Assembly (NCBI RefSeq): GCF_900102345.1
Contig: NZ_FNKB01000001.1
Span: 496,001 to 560,000 of the forward strand
Direction of reading: 5' to 3'
DNA: 64,000 nucleotides
From: Leucobacter chromiiresistens
GTDB lineage: Bacteria > Actinomycetota > Actinomycetes > Actinomycetales > Microbacteriaceae
Position numbers and translations under genes: made by a program. Of the stretch, positions 51,722-64,000 are shown in pieces; the first letter of the stretch is position 1; each line of letters starts with the position of its first letter. The notes under the pieces were generated by a model that was given only the letters and a program-made list of their open reading frames with translations, searched no databases and was not told the DNA's origin.

Positions 51722-54700
51722 TCACTGCACGCGACGACGCCGCACGAGGAGGAGGAGCACTCCGCCCGCCGCGAGGCCCAGTGCGAGCAGCCCGCCGCCG
51801 AGCAGCTCACCGCCGGTGACCGCGAGGCCCGGTGCGGTTCCGATCCGGTTCTCCAGGGCGACGCTCGCATCGGCACCACCAGCAGCGCCGGCACCGCCGG
51901 CGCCGTCGGCTCCGTCATCGCCGGTCACGGTGAGCACGATGCTCCGCCCCGACCCGTCGATCACGGCTCCCGTCGACTCGGTCGACCACTCGGCGCCGAC
52001 CCACGTCACGGCCCTCGGCAGATCCGCCTCTGCCTCGGCGAGCGTCACCTCGGTGCCGAGCGGGAGCCCGTCGAGCACGGTCGGCTCTCCGGCGACGAGT
52101 TCGAGATCGAACTGCTGCTGCTCGCCCAGGAGGTCGGTCCAGCTCGCACTGACCGGGTAGACGGTGCCTGCGGGCACCTGAGCAGCGCCGTCACCCGTGA
52201 CCGACTTCGTCAGCGTGAGGCTGCCGAGCTTCGGCGTCACGGTGTTCACGAGGTCGACCGCGAGCGTCTGCGCCGCACCGATGGTGAGCGTCGCGGTGCC
52301 GTCGTCGTGGGCGACGATGCCGTCCATCTCCCAGCGCGGCGCGTTCCAGGTGAACGCGCTCGTCGCATCGGGCAGCGCCTCCGCGAGCGTCACCTCGGTG
52401 CCGTGCGGGAGATCCCTCCCGAACTCCACCGCGGTGCCGTCGGTCGGGAGCGCGAGCTCGGCGGAGACGGGCTCGCCCGCCTCGAACCACGAGGCCGTCA
52501 CCGCGACCGATTCGGGAACGCCCGGGGCGCCCGGCTGCACGCCCTCGACGCGCTTCGCGATCGAGAAGGTGCCCGGAGCCCATGCGGCCTCGTTCACCAC
52601 GGTCACCAGGGTCATCTCGCCCTGCTGATCCGAGACCACGATCTCGGCGCTGCCGTCGCCGTGGTCGGTGACCCGATCGCCGGAGATCGCGATCGTCTTC
52701 CAGACGACCGTGTCGATGCCCGGGCGATCGCCCTCGGTGATCGTCACGACCGTGCCGGCGGGCAGGTCGACGCCGAGCGGTGTCGGTTCGACGGCGCTGA
52801 TCATGAGCTCCTTCGACTGCTCGCCGTTCGCGTCGGTCCAGGTCGCGGTGACCGGGAACCGGGTGTCGGAGTCGACCTCGCCCGCGGCCTCGCCGCCGAG
52901 CCCCTTGAGCACGCTGATACCGGCGACGGACGTCGCGGCGTGGTTCTCCAGGAGCACCTGCGCCTCGGCGTCGCGCCCGATCGTGACGGTCGCCGACGCG
53001 CCGGAGACGGCGACGCCGTCGCCCGACCAGGTCGGCGATCCCCAGGCGATTCCCGAGCCGTCGGCCAGCGGGGTCTCGGTCAGCTCGACCTGCGTGCCGA
53101 TCAGCAGCTGTTCGCCGAGCGCGACCGGCGTGCCGTCGGTGGGCACGGTGAGCGTCTTCGAGCCGGGCACGCCGGCCTGCTCCCAGCTCGCCGTGACGGT
53201 CACCGCGTCGGGTACGGCCGGGTTGTCGGCTTCGGCACCGGTCACCCGCTTCGCGACGGAGAAGCTGCCCACCGTGCGCTCGACCGAGTTCGTCAGCGTG
53301 ACCACCGCGGGCTCGGTCGCGTGCGCGGCGGTCACCGTCACGCTCTGCGGCGAGAAGACCGGATCGCCCCAGGTGAACCGGTCGTCGTCGGCGGGCCGGG
53401 CCTCGCTCAGCGTGACGGTCGCGCCGATCGGCAGGTCGTCGATGCGCACGGGTTCGCCCGCGGTCACGGTGACTGTGCGATCCGCCTGCGCCGGGAAGTC
53501 GGCGCCCAGCGCGGCCGTGTTGATCTTCGCGGTGACCTCGTAGGCCCGTGCGGCATCGACTTCGCCCGCGGCGCCGCCCGCGACCTGCTTCACGAGCGAC
53601 AGGGCGCCCATCTGCGCACGGTTCTCGAGGTCGACGGTGATGTTGCGCCCGGGCGTGAGGGCCGCGACGGCCGTCTTGCCGCCGTCGCGCACGGTGACGC
53701 CGTCCTCGGCCGCAAACACGGGGTCTCCGAACACGACGCCGGGAATCTGCGGGAACTCGGGCTCCGAGAGCACGACGGTCCAGCCGGCGCCGCGGGAGTT
53801 GGGGCCGCTGATGCGGTCGCCGTTCAGCGGCACGTCGAGGTCGTACTCGACCTGCACCCGCCCCTGCGGGTCGATCTCCTGCACGTGCACCTGGAAGGTG
53901 GTGCCGTCGGGCACGAACGCCGCACCCGGGGTGTCGGCGAGCGACTTGCTGATGCCCACCGAGCCGCGCGAGACGCCCTGCCCGGTGCCGCTGCCGCGGT
54001 TGTTCTGCGTGACCGACTTCTCGTACGTCTTCCCGGCGACCTCCGCGGCGTTGCCGTACGCGGTGCCCGGTGCGTCCATGCCGCCGCTCGACGTGCAGGT
54101 GGTGTAGCTGATGACGTACTGGTACTCGGCGCTGAATCCGGTGGCGTTCGCACCGCCCGGCTGGGGCAGCTCGGGGCGCGGGATCGTGAACGTGAGCACC
54201 CCGTCCTCGTGCTCCGCGGTCACCGAGTCGGTCAGGTCGACGGTGGCGAGGCCGCCGCCGTTCACCTGATCGCGGGCCTGCACCCGCAGGCCGAGCTGCG
54301 CCGCGGTGCCGTCGCTCGGGTCGCCCGCGACGCAGACCTCGTGCGCGCCGCTGAGGGTGTCGGTGACGACGAGATCGCTCTCGATCGCCGCGACGCGCTC
54401 GCCCGGAACGGTGATGCTCCAGTTGAGCGTGGTCTGCGGCAGGTGCTCGACGCCGTCGAGCGTCACGGCGCTCCCGTTGATGGAGCCGCCCTTGCCCTCG
54501 GAGCGGCCGGGCACCTTCGTCTCGGTGCCGGCGACCTGGCCGTTGACCGAGACCTCGTTGGTGTAGGCCGTGCCGCCTGCGGGCAGACCGTCCTGGCTCA
54601 CGCACGTCGTGTAGGTGATGACGTACCGGTAGTCGGACGCTTTGAAGGCGAATGCGGGATCGGCGATGCCGTAGTCGATGGTGAAGGCCTGCGCCGACTC

Positions 54701-55948
54701 CGCGGTCACGCTCGGGGCGAGCATGCCGGTGACGTCGCGCTGCAGCTGGTTGCTGGGGCCGTACCGCTCGGTGATCTTGATGCCGCTGATCGTGTCGGGG
54801 CACACCTCGTGCCCGGCGCCGAGGGTCTCACTGAACACGAAGCCGTCGCGACCGAGCAGCTGGTCGCCGGGAACGCTGACGGTCCAGGCGATCTTGCCGT
54901 TGCGCTCGCCCCCGCCGAGCACAGTGCCAGACTTGGTGAGCGAGCCCTGCCAGGGCCGCGGGTGCACGCCGATGGTGCCGGAGGACTCGCCCCACACATC
55001 GACCGTCGCCTCGTTCAGGTATTCGGCGGATTCGGGATCGATCTGCCCGTCGGGCGTGCAGGTGTCGTACGTGACGCGGTAGGTCACGTCGCCGTCGAAG
55101 CCGTTCGGCTCGGGCGCGGTGAGGCGGATCGAGAAGTGCTGCGGGTCGGCGCCGGGAACCAGCTGGGCGATGCTCGTCACGTCGACGACGGTGCTGCCGC
55201 GCACAGTCTGCACCTTGAGGTTCGCCGGGGTGCAGAGCGCGTGCGCCGTGCCCGAGAGGGTGTCGGCGATGGTGATCGCGTCGTGGGCGCGCATCCGCGA
55301 GCCGGGCAGGTCGATGGTCCACTTCATGGACCAGTTATTGGCCTTCATCTCGCCGGCCTTGCTCCAGGTGTCGGGAACCTCGATGCCGTCGTCGATGCCG
55401 CCGCCTCCGGGGAGCTCGACGGGAACCTGCTTCCCGTTGAGGTCGAAGACGAGCGCGCGCTCGTCGGTCGCCTCGACCGCGGTGACGTCGAACGCGAACT
55501 CCCCGAGCACCAGCTCGGGGAAGAGGGCGACCTGCTCGGTGAGCGTGCACGTGACCACGCCGGTCTCGGCGTCGGCGAGACACGTCGCCCAGTCGACGAC
55601 CTCGCCGGTCTCGGTGGGGCCGCTGAGCGCGAACGGCACATTGGCCGGAATGTTCAGCTCTCGGGGCAGCCCGATGGTGAAGACGTCGCCGGGGCGGGGC
55701 TCGGCGGCGGCCGCGTCCCAGCTCCCGGTCACGGAGACCGTGTCGCCGACGACGAGCTGGCCGCCGGGGCCGGTGCCCCCGCCGATGACGACCTCGTCGA
55801 CGACGATGGCGGGGTTGGGGGCCGCGTGCGCTGCAGCGGGGATCGCCAGCAGGCCGCTCAGTGCGAGCACTCCTGCGGTGATCGCGGAGACGACTCTTCC
55901 GAGCCGGAAGGTGCGGACGCGGGGTCCGTGTGTGGTGTGGGAACGCAT
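51722..55948 (-). CDS. Large surface protein with five DUF5979 repeats and LAxTG sortase signal
   Basis: 1408-residue secreted protein. It has an N-terminal signal peptide (VVSAITAGVLALSGLLAIPA, cleavage near AHA/AP), an adhesin-like head with four related beta-rich units (about residues 40-770; repeated cysteine-containing strands such as YRVTYDTC, YVITYTTC, YVISYTTC), and then five DUF5979 repeats of about 115 residues starting near 780, 894, 1009, 1124 and 1242 (SLVKQV, SVAKRV, SVLKGL, SIAKRV, TLTKSV). It ends with LAVTG near residue 1375, a hydrophobic helix and RRRR, a cell-wall sorting signal of the LAxTG form used by class E sortases. No sortase gene is adjacent. ATG 55969 is an alternative start. 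Confidence 0.87.
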   Translation of the reverse strand: MRSHTTHGPRVRTFRLGRVVSAITAGVLALSGLLAIPAAAHAAPNPAIVVDEVVIGGGTGPGGQLVVGDTVSVTGSWDAAAAEPRPGDVFTIGLPRELNIPANVPFALSGPTETGEVVDWATCLADAETGVVTCTLTEQVALFPELVLGEFAFDVTAVEATDERALVFDLNGKQVPVELPGGGGIDDGIEVPDTWSKAGEMKANNWSMKWTIDLPGSRMRAHDAITIADTLSGTAHALCTPANLKVQTVRGSTVVDVTSIAQLVPGADPQHFSIRLTAPEPNGFDGDVTYRVTYDTCTPDGQIDPESAEYLNEATVDVWGESSGTIGVHPRPWQGSLTKSGTVLGGGERNGKIAWTVSVPGDQLLGRDGFVFSETLGAGHEVCPDTISGIKITERYGPSNQLQRDVTGMLAPSVTAESAQAFTIDYGIADPAFAFKASDYRYVITYTTCVSQDGLPAGGTAYTNEVSVNGQVAGTETKVPGRSEGKGGSINGSAVTLDGVEHLPQTTLNWSITVPGERVAAIESDLVVTDTLSGAHEVCVAGDPSDGTAAQLGLRVQARDQVNGGGLATVDLTDSVTAEHEDGVLTFTIPRPELPQPGGANATGFSAEYQYVISYTTCTSSGGMDAPGTAYGNAAEVAGKTYEKSVTQNNRGSGTGQGVSRGSVGISKSLADTPGAAFVPDGTTFQVHVQEIDPQGRVQVEYDLDVPLNGDRISGPNSRGAGWTVVLSEPEFPQIPGVVFGDPVFAAEDGVTVRDGGKTAVAALTPGRNITVDLENRAQMGALSLVKQVAGGAAGEVDAARAYEVTAKINTAALGADFPAQADRTVTVTAGEPVRIDDLPIGATVTLSEARPADDDRFTWGDPVFSPQSVTVTAAHATEPAVVTLTNSVERTVGSFSVAKRVTGAEADNPAVPDAVTVTASWEQAGVPGSKTLTVPTDGTPVALGEQLLIGTQVELTETPLADGSGIAWGSPTWSGDGVAVSGASATVTIGRDAEAQVLLENHAATSVAGISVLKGLGGEAAGEVDSDTRFPVTATWTDANGEQSKELMISAVEPTPLGVDLPAGTVVTITEGDRPGIDTVVWKTIAISGDRVTDHGDGSAEIVVSDQQGEMTLVTVVNEAAWAPGTFSIAKRVEGVQPGAPGVPESVAVTASWFEAGEPVSAELALPTDGTAVEFGRDLPHGTEVTLAEALPDATSAFTWNAPRWEMDGIVAHDDGTATLTIGAAQTLAVDLVNTVTPKLGSLTLTKSVTGDGAAQVPAGTVYPVSASWTDLLGEQQQFDLELVAGEPTVLDGLPLGTEVTLAEAEADLPRAVTWVGAEWSTESTGAVIDGSGRSIVLTVTGDDGADGAGGAGAAGGADASVALENRIGTAPGLAVTGGELLGGGLLALGLAAGGVLLLLVRRRRVQ

Positions 55949-56280
55949 GTGCGCGCTTTCTCTCCTCATCTGGGCTGGTTCAGTCCAATGCATGCCGCGG
56001 TGGGGCGGGCGTCTCGCGCCGCTCGACCGCCGGCAATCCGCGCCGGCGCGGTGGCTTCCGCAGCGCTCGTGACCGTTCACGGGCGCCTCGGAAGCGGCAG
56101 CGGTCGGCCCCCGGGGGTGCGTCGGGGACGGCGTGCAGGAGCCGACTCACCGATAACACGGGGGATAGACGGTTTCGTGACGCGCGTTTCGAGAAGTTTT
56201 TTCGGGGCGCTGCGGAATCGCGCAGCCCGCCTGCTGACGCGGACGGCGGGTGCGAGGCGCGGGCGGGAGGCGCGGGTGGT
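55949..56280. other. Long divergent intergenic region, no gene seen
   Basis: The 427-nt gap between the surface-protein gene and paaJ holds no convincing gene. Open frames here are extensions or shadows. It probably contains the surface-protein promoter and a long 5' leader, but no -35/-10 pair for the minus strand could be chosen with confidence. Confidence 0.5.
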
Positions 56281-56333
56281 TTGCGCCCGTCGGCGCCGCA
56301 CCCTATTCTGGTATTCATTACCGAACGGTCAGT
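56281..56333 (+). promoter_or_regulatory. Predicted paa promoter with PaaR-like operator
   Basis: A -35 box TTGCGC (56281-56286), a 17-nt spacer and a -10 box TATTCT (56304-56309), followed by CATTACCGAACGGTCAGT (56316-56333) at the expected start point. The core CCGAACGGTC matches the site in front of the MHS transporter at 50.2 kb and the known palindromic style of actinobacterial PaaR sites (ACCGNNCGGT with flanking AGT). Confidence 0.7.
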
Positions 56334-56375
56334 CACTAATTCGGCTGACGCGGGCAGACACGGAGGTCAGCGCCC

Positions 56376-57577
<1,202 letters not shown>

Positions 57578-57581
<4 letters not shown>

Positions 57582-58324
57582 CCGGCCCGGCGCTGCGAGT
57601 CGAGGATCGCGGCGACTTCGTGCTCGCCACCCTCGATCGGCCGGAGAAGCGCAATGCGATCGACCGCGCCGTCGTCGACGCACTGCACGCGCTGTGCGCC
57701 GACCTCGAGTCGCAGCCGCGCACGCTGGTGCTGCGCGGGGCGGGGGGCAGCTTCGCCGCGGGTGCGGACATCGCGCAGCTGCGCGAGCGCACCGCCGCCG
57801 ACGCGCGCGCGGGCATCAACACGCGCGCCTTCATGCGCGTGCACGCCCTGCCCATGCCGGTGATCGCCGTGCTCGACGGGCACGCGCTGGGCGGCGGCGC
57901 CGAGCTCGCCTACAGCGCCGACATCCGCATCGGCACGCACGCCCTCACGATCGGCAACCCCGAGCCCGGGCTCGGCATCATCGCGGCCGCCGGGGCGAGC
58001 TGGCGGCTGCGCGAGATCGTCGGCGACGGGCTCGCGGCCGAGATGCTGCTCGCCGGACGCATCCTCACGGGCGCGGAGGCGTTCGCCGCCGGCCTCATCA
58101 CCCACCTCCACGACGACGGCGATGCGGCGTTCGCGGCCGCCGCGGCCATCGCGCAGCGCATCGCCCGACTCGATGCCGCCGCCGTGCAGGCGTCGAAGCG
58201 CGTGCTCGGCGCGCCCCGCTCCGCGCACCCCCAGATCGACCTCGCCGAGCAGGCGATCCTCTTCGACAGCCCCGAGAAGCACCGGCGCATGACCGCCTTC
58301 CTCGAGCGAAAGCAGCAGCGATGA
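57578..58324 (+). CDS. paaF: Enoyl-CoA hydratase of phenylacetate degradation
   Basis: 248-residue crotonase-fold enzyme. Oxyanion-hole residues are in SFAAGADIAQL and HALGGGAELAYSADIRI. Both catalytic glutamates of hydratases are present (GGGAELA and NPEPGLGI), which favours the PaaF hydratase over the PaaG isomerase. It hydrates 2,3-didehydroadipyl-CoA. It overlaps paaJ and paaH by 4 nt each. Assignment between PaaF and PaaG rests on those residues only. Confidence 0.8.
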
Positions 58325-59270
58325 GCGCAAACGACACGACGAACGCCGACACGACCTCCCCCGCCGTTCCGGAGCGCGTCGGCGTGCTCGGCGGTGGGCG
58401 CATGGGCGCCGGCATCGCGCACGCCTTCCTCATGGCCGGCAGCTCCGTCGTCGTGGTCGAGCAGAGCGACGCCGCAGCTGAGGCCGCGCGGGAGCGCATC
58501 GAGCGGAGCATTGCCGCGTCGATCGCGCGCGGGCACGCCGGCGATCCCGAGCGGCTCGCACGGGCCCTCGCCGTCACCACCGGCGTCGCCGCGTTCGCGG
58601 GGTGCGCGCTCGTGATCGAGGCGGTGCCCGAATCGCTCGAGCTCAAGACGCGCGCGCTCGCCGAGATCGAGCAGCAGCTCGCGCACGACGCCGTCATCGC
58701 GTCGAACACCTCGTCGATCCCCCTCGCCCGGCTCGCCGACGCCCTCGAGCACCCCGAGCGCTGCATCGGCCTCCACTTCTTCAATCCCGTGCCGGCGTCG
58801 TCGCTGATCGAGGTGGTGGTGAGCCCGAGCACCGCGCCCCGACTGCCCGAGGTCGCGGCCGGATGGGCGCGCGCCCTCGGCAAGACGCCGATCACCGTGC
58901 GAGACGCCCCGGGCTTCGCGTCGAGCCGCCTGGGCGTGGCGCTCGCACTCGAAGCGATGCGCATGGTCGAGCAGGGCGTCGCCAGCGCGACCGACATCGA
59001 TCTCGCGATGGAGCTCGGTTACCGGCACCCCGTCGGGCCCCTGCGCACCACCGACATCGTCGGGCTCGACGTGCGGCTCGGCATCGCCGAGCAGCTCGAA
59101 CGCGAGCTCGGCCCCGCCTTCGCACCGCCGCAGCTGCTGCGCGACCTGGTGGCGGAGGGGCGCCTGGGCCGCAAGAGCGGCAGCGGCTTCTACGAGTGGC
59201 CGGCGCCCGACGCCGCCCCCGCGCCCGCGCCCCACCCCTCATCCGATCCCGGCACGACAGGAGCCCCCCA

Positions 59271-59274
<4 letters not shown>
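58321..59274 (+). CDS. paaH: 3-hydroxyadipyl-CoA dehydrogenase
   Basis: 317-residue NAD-dependent 3-hydroxyacyl-CoA dehydrogenase. The Rossmann motif is VGVLGGGRMGAGIAHAF (from residue 20) and the catalytic His is in IGLHFFNPVP, paired with the Glu in ALVIEAVPE. It oxidises 3-hydroxyadipyl-CoA to 3-oxoadipyl-CoA, the substrate of the thiolase. The N-terminal 18 residues and a Pro/Ala tail (DAAPAPAPHPSS) are extra. It is coupled to both neighbours by ATGA. Confidence 0.86.
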
Positions 59275-61321
<2,047 letters not shown>

Positions 61322-61325
<4 letters not shown>

Positions 61326-61960
61326 CGGAAGTCGGCCACCTCGTTGACCCTGAGGCCCGAGCGCACGTAGGCGAGCACAGCGTCGGCGAGCGCCTCGGGC
61401 GTCTCGGGGCCGTCGGGGCGGTACCACTCGACCAGCGAGTTCACCAGGCCGAACGTGAACCGCGCGGCGAGGCCGGGGTCGAGGTCGTCGCGCAGCGCGC
61501 CCTCGCTCCGTGCGCGCTCGAAGATCGCGCGCAGCCGGGCGGTCAGGGCGCGGCGCCGCTCCAGGGCGCGCAGCTCCACCTCGGAGTTGCCGTGCAGCCG
61601 CAGCAGCAGGATCAGGTAGGGCTGCTGCTCGCAGGCGACGAGCACCGCGGCGCGTACGATCTCGGTGATCCGCCCCACGGCCCCGGCCGGGGCGCCTCCG
61701 GCCTCCGCCTCCGCCTCGGCCTCGTCGAAGACCCGCTCCAGTGCGCCGAGCGCGCGCTCGAGCGCGATCTCGAGCATCTCGGCCTTCGAGGCGAAGTGGT
61801 GGTACACCGCCGACTTCGAGAGCCCGAGCCGGCTCGCGATCATGCCGAGCGACGAGGCGTCGTATCCGTGATCGGTGAAGACCTCGACGATGACCTCGAG
61901 CATGCTGCTCTGGTCGTACCCCGGCCGCCCCCTGCGGGGTGCGGCGTCCGAGCTCTCCAT
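61322..61960 (-). CDS. TetR-family regulator, PaaR-like
   Basis: 212-residue TetR regulator. The helix-turn-helix is SSLGMIASRLGLSKSAVYHH (about residues 34-53); the C-terminal part is a TetR_C_17-like ligand domain. GGGGAAAG precedes the ATG at 61960. Its position between paaZ and paaK and the shared operators at 56.3 and 50.2 kb support a role as phenylacetyl-CoA-responsive repressor, as known for PaaR of corynebacteria (inferred). Confidence 0.85.
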
Positions 61961-62036
61961 AGATCTTTCCCCTCAGGCGCGGCCCCGCGGCTCGCGAGGC
62001 GTGCACGCGGCCTTCCGCGTCGCCTGCAAATCTACC

Positions 62037-63404
62037 TCAGGCGGGCGAGGCGCCGGCCCGCAGGTCGTAGAGGCGCTTGAGCTTGCCCTCCGAGCGCGGC
62101 AGCGATCCCGTCGGCGCGAGTTCGGCTGCGATCGTCGCCCCGATGCGATCCTTCACGCACTTCTGCAGGCGTCGCAGCGCGGCGTCGGCGCCCGCGGGGT
62201 CCGCGTCGGGATCGGCCTCGATCCTGATCGTGAGGTGATCGAGCGCGGCCCGCTTCGTGAGTTCGAGCACGAAGTGGCTCGTCAGCCCCTCGACCTCGCA
62301 CGCGATCTCCTCGATCTGAGTGGGGAAGAGGTTGACGCCGCGCAGAATGATCATGTCGTCGTTGCGTCCCGTGATCTTCGCGATGCGCCGGTGCGCGGGC
62401 CGGCCGGTGCCGGGGTGGAGCGAGGTGAGGTCGCGCGTGCGGTAGCGGATCATGGGGAACGCCTCCTTCGAGAGCGTGGTGAAGACGAGCTCCCCGGTCT
62501 GGCCGTCGGGCACCTGCTGCAACCGCTCGTCGATGATCTCGGGCAGGAAGTGATCCTCCCAGATGTGCGGGCCGTCCTGCGTCTCGACGCACTCGCTGCC
62601 CACGCCGGGGCCCATCATCTCCGAGAGGCCGTAGATGTCGACGGCGCGGATGCCCATCCGCTCCTCGAGCTCGCGCCGCATCGCCTCGGTCCAGGGCTCC
62701 GCGCCGCAGATCGCGACCTTGAGGCTCGTGCCGCGGGGGTCGAGGCCGGCCCGCTCGAACGCGTCGGCGATGGTGAGCAGGTAGCTGGGGGTGCACATGA
62801 TCGCGTCGGGCTCGAAGTCGCGGATCAGCTGCACCTGCTTCTCGGTCTGCCCGCCCGACATGGGGATCACCACGCAGCCGAGCCGCTCGATGCCGGCGTG
62901 CGCGCCGAGCCCGCCGGTGAACAGGCCGTACCCGTAAGCGTTGTGGACGCGCCAGCCGGGGCGCACCCCTGCGGCGTAGAGCGATCGGGCGATGAGATCG
63001 GCCCAGGTGTCGAGGTCGCGCTCCGTGTAGCCGACGACGGTGAGCCTGCCGGTGGTGCCGGATGAGGCGTGCACGCGGCGCACCTCGTCCATGGGCACGG
63101 CGAAGAGCCCGAAGGGGTAGTGGTCGCGCAGGTCGCTCTTCGTGGTGAAGGGCAGCTTCTCGATGTCGGCGAGCGCGCGGATGTCGTCGGGGTGCACGCC
63201 CGCCGCGGCGAACCTCTCGCGGTAGAACGGCACGTTCTCGTACGCGTGGCGCACCGTCCACTGCAGGCGCTCGAGCTGGAGCGCCTCGAGCTCGGCGCGG
63301 GTCAGCCGCTCCGCGGCGTGGAGGGCGTCGGGCTGCCCTCCGCCCGAAGCGGGCGCGGGTGCGACGGCGGCGGGGGCGACGGGATCGTGGGTCTCGGTGA
63401 TCAT
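62037..63404 (-). CDS. paaK: Phenylacetate-CoA ligase
   Basis: 455-residue adenylate-forming enzyme that makes phenylacetyl-CoA from phenylacetate, ATP and CoA, the entry step of the pathway. The P-loop is HASSGTTGRLTVVGYT, the adenine region DIYGLSEMMGPGVGSE and the hinge YRTRDLTSLHPGTGR, ending with the C-terminal KITGRNDDMIILRG. It has about 25 extra N-terminal residues rich in Ala and Pro. The start at 63404 is supported by GAAAGAG 7 nt upstream. It is downstream of paaI in the same direction. Confidence 0.93.
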   Translation of the reverse strand: MITETHDPVAPAAVAPAPASGGGQPDALHAAERLTRAELEALQLERLQWTVRHAYENVPFYRERFAAAGVHPDDIRALADIEKLPFTTKSDLRDHYPFGLFAVPMDEVRRVHASSGTTGRLTVVGYTERDLDTWADLIARSLYAAGVRPGWRVHNAYGYGLFTGGLGAHAGIERLGCVVIPMSGGQTEKQVQLIRDFEPDAIMCTPSYLLTIADAFERAGLDPRGTSLKVAICGAEPWTEAMRRELEERMGIRAVDIYGLSEMMGPGVGSECVETQDGPHIWEDHFLPEIIDERLQQVPDGQTGELVFTTLSKEAFPMIRYRTRDLTSLHPGTGRPAHRRIAKITGRNDDMIILRGVNLFPTQIEEIACEVEGLTSHFVLELTKRAALDHLTIRIEADPDADPAGADAALRRLQKCVKDRIGATIAAELAPTGSLPRSEGKLKRLYDLRAGASPA

Positions 63405-63457
63405 GGATTCGCTCTTTCGTCTTCGAAGGCTCAGGGGCGGGCAGGCTGGGGGGCAAG

Positions 63458-63934
63458 CTAGGGGTCGGTCAGGGGCGGGAGGGGCCGGTCGGTGGCGAAC
63501 GACCGGCCCCGGAACTCGGCGATCGTGTCGCCGCGCTGGTCGCGCACGGTGATGTCGTAGAGCCCGTTGCGCCCCGACACCCATCGCCGCTCGGCGACGG
63601 CGGTGAGCGTGTCGCCGGCGCGGCTGGCGCGGGTGAAGGTGATGTCGACGCCGGAGGCGACGACGGCGTGCTCGCCCTCGTTGCACGCGTAGGCGAAGGC
63701 CGTGTCGGCGAGGGTGAAGACCATGCCGCCGTGCGTGATGCCGAAGCCGTTGACCATGTCGTCGCGCACGGTCATGGCGAGCTCGGCTCGGCCGCGCTCG
63801 AGTGCGCGGAGGCGGATGCCGAACGCGGTCTTCGCGGTGTCGGCCTGCAGCATGGCGGTGGCGGCCCAGCTCGGGTCGAAGGCGATGCGATCCTCGATGC
63901 CGTCCTGCGGCATCACGTCTGCGGGTGTACTCAT
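63458..63934 (-). CDS. paaI: Hydroxyphenylacetyl-CoA thioesterase
   Basis: 158-residue hotdog-fold thioesterase. Signature NGFGITHGGMVFTLADTAFA (with the HGG turn) and VVASGVDITFTRASRAGDTL are typical of PaaI, which releases trapped CoA from dead-end or toxic pathway products. The start at 63934 has GGAG 7 nt upstream; ATG 63946 is an alternative. It and paaK lead left from genes beyond the right edge, where the ring-hydroxylase (paaABCDE) genes may lie. Confidence 0.9.
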   Translation of the reverse strand: MSTPADVMPQDGIEDRIAFDPSWAATAMLQADTAKTAFGIRLRALERGRAELAMTVRDDMVNGFGITHGGMVFTLADTAFAYACNEGEHAVVASGVDITFTRASRAGDTLTAVAERRWVSGRNGLYDITVRDQRGDTIAEFRGRSFATDRPLPPLTDP

Positions 63935-64000
63935 GTGGCGCTCCATTGCGTCGGTGGGAACGGTGCGCCTCTCCCCTTTGCGGTGCCGCGGGGGGAGGCG

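Overview
The window is high-GC DNA (most genes have G or C at the third codon position) with short intergenic gaps, very frequent ATGA/GTGA stop-start overlaps and many leaderless-looking starts. The gene content (MHS-type transporters, an MMPL exporter, DUF559-, SAV_915- and DUF2188-type proteins, DUF5979 repeats with an LAxTG sorting signal, a phenylacetate gene set with a TetR-type regulator) points to an actinomycete, probably Microbacteriaceae. The genus cannot be fixed from the sequence alone. No rRNA, tRNA, CRISPR array, integrase or transposase gene was seen.

Layout. 1-8.6 kb: L-rhamnose catabolism (end of rhaI, DeoR-type regulator, fused aldolase/lactaldehyde dehydrogenase, rhamnulokinase), coupled to an LldR-like GntR regulator, its operators, an MHS transporter and an L-lactate dehydrogenase. 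This reads as one route from rhamnose through L-lactaldehyde and L-lactate to pyruvate. 8.9-14 kb: DUF559 protein, MMPL exporter with divergent TetR, GNAT. 14.1-25.2 kb: an eight-gene minus-strand operon (two LLM monooxygenases, GNAT, ABC permease, ATPase, two binding lipoproteins, FAD/NAD(P)-binding protein) and a divergent flavin-reductase pair. It resembles thioether/S-alkyl-cysteine salvage operons. 25.2-28.7 kb: five fully overlapping genes of a type VII-like secreted-protein locus with two paralogous membrane proteins. 28.9-35.3 kb: TetR/MFS/amidohydrolase, Lrp, hydrolase, lipoate ligase. 35.5-43.5 kb: two-component system, broken DMT transporter, acyltransferase, quinone oxidoreductase, small genes. 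43.6-47.8 kb: Lrp regulator and 2-oxoacid dehydrogenase E1alpha/E1beta/E2. 48.2-51.5 kb: small membrane protein, MHS transporter, small secreted protein. 51.7-55.9 kb: a 1408-residue sortase-anchored surface protein. 56.4-63.9 kb: phenylacetate catabolic genes (paaJ, paaF, paaH, paaZ, a PaaR-like TetR, paaK, paaI).

The most unusual structure is a set of long intergenic hairpin elements in three sequence families. Family A has five copies with 24-nt arms and a 19-20 nt loop. Family B has two copies with 26-nt arms and a 20-nt loop. Family C has two copies with 21-nt arms and an 11-nt loop. They sit mostly at the 3' ends of genes, often beside short GC-rich tandem repeats, and two of them supply the stop codon of a gene. 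Other points of note are a shared PaaR-like operator linking a remote transporter to the paa genes, and an in-frame TGA in a DMT transporter.
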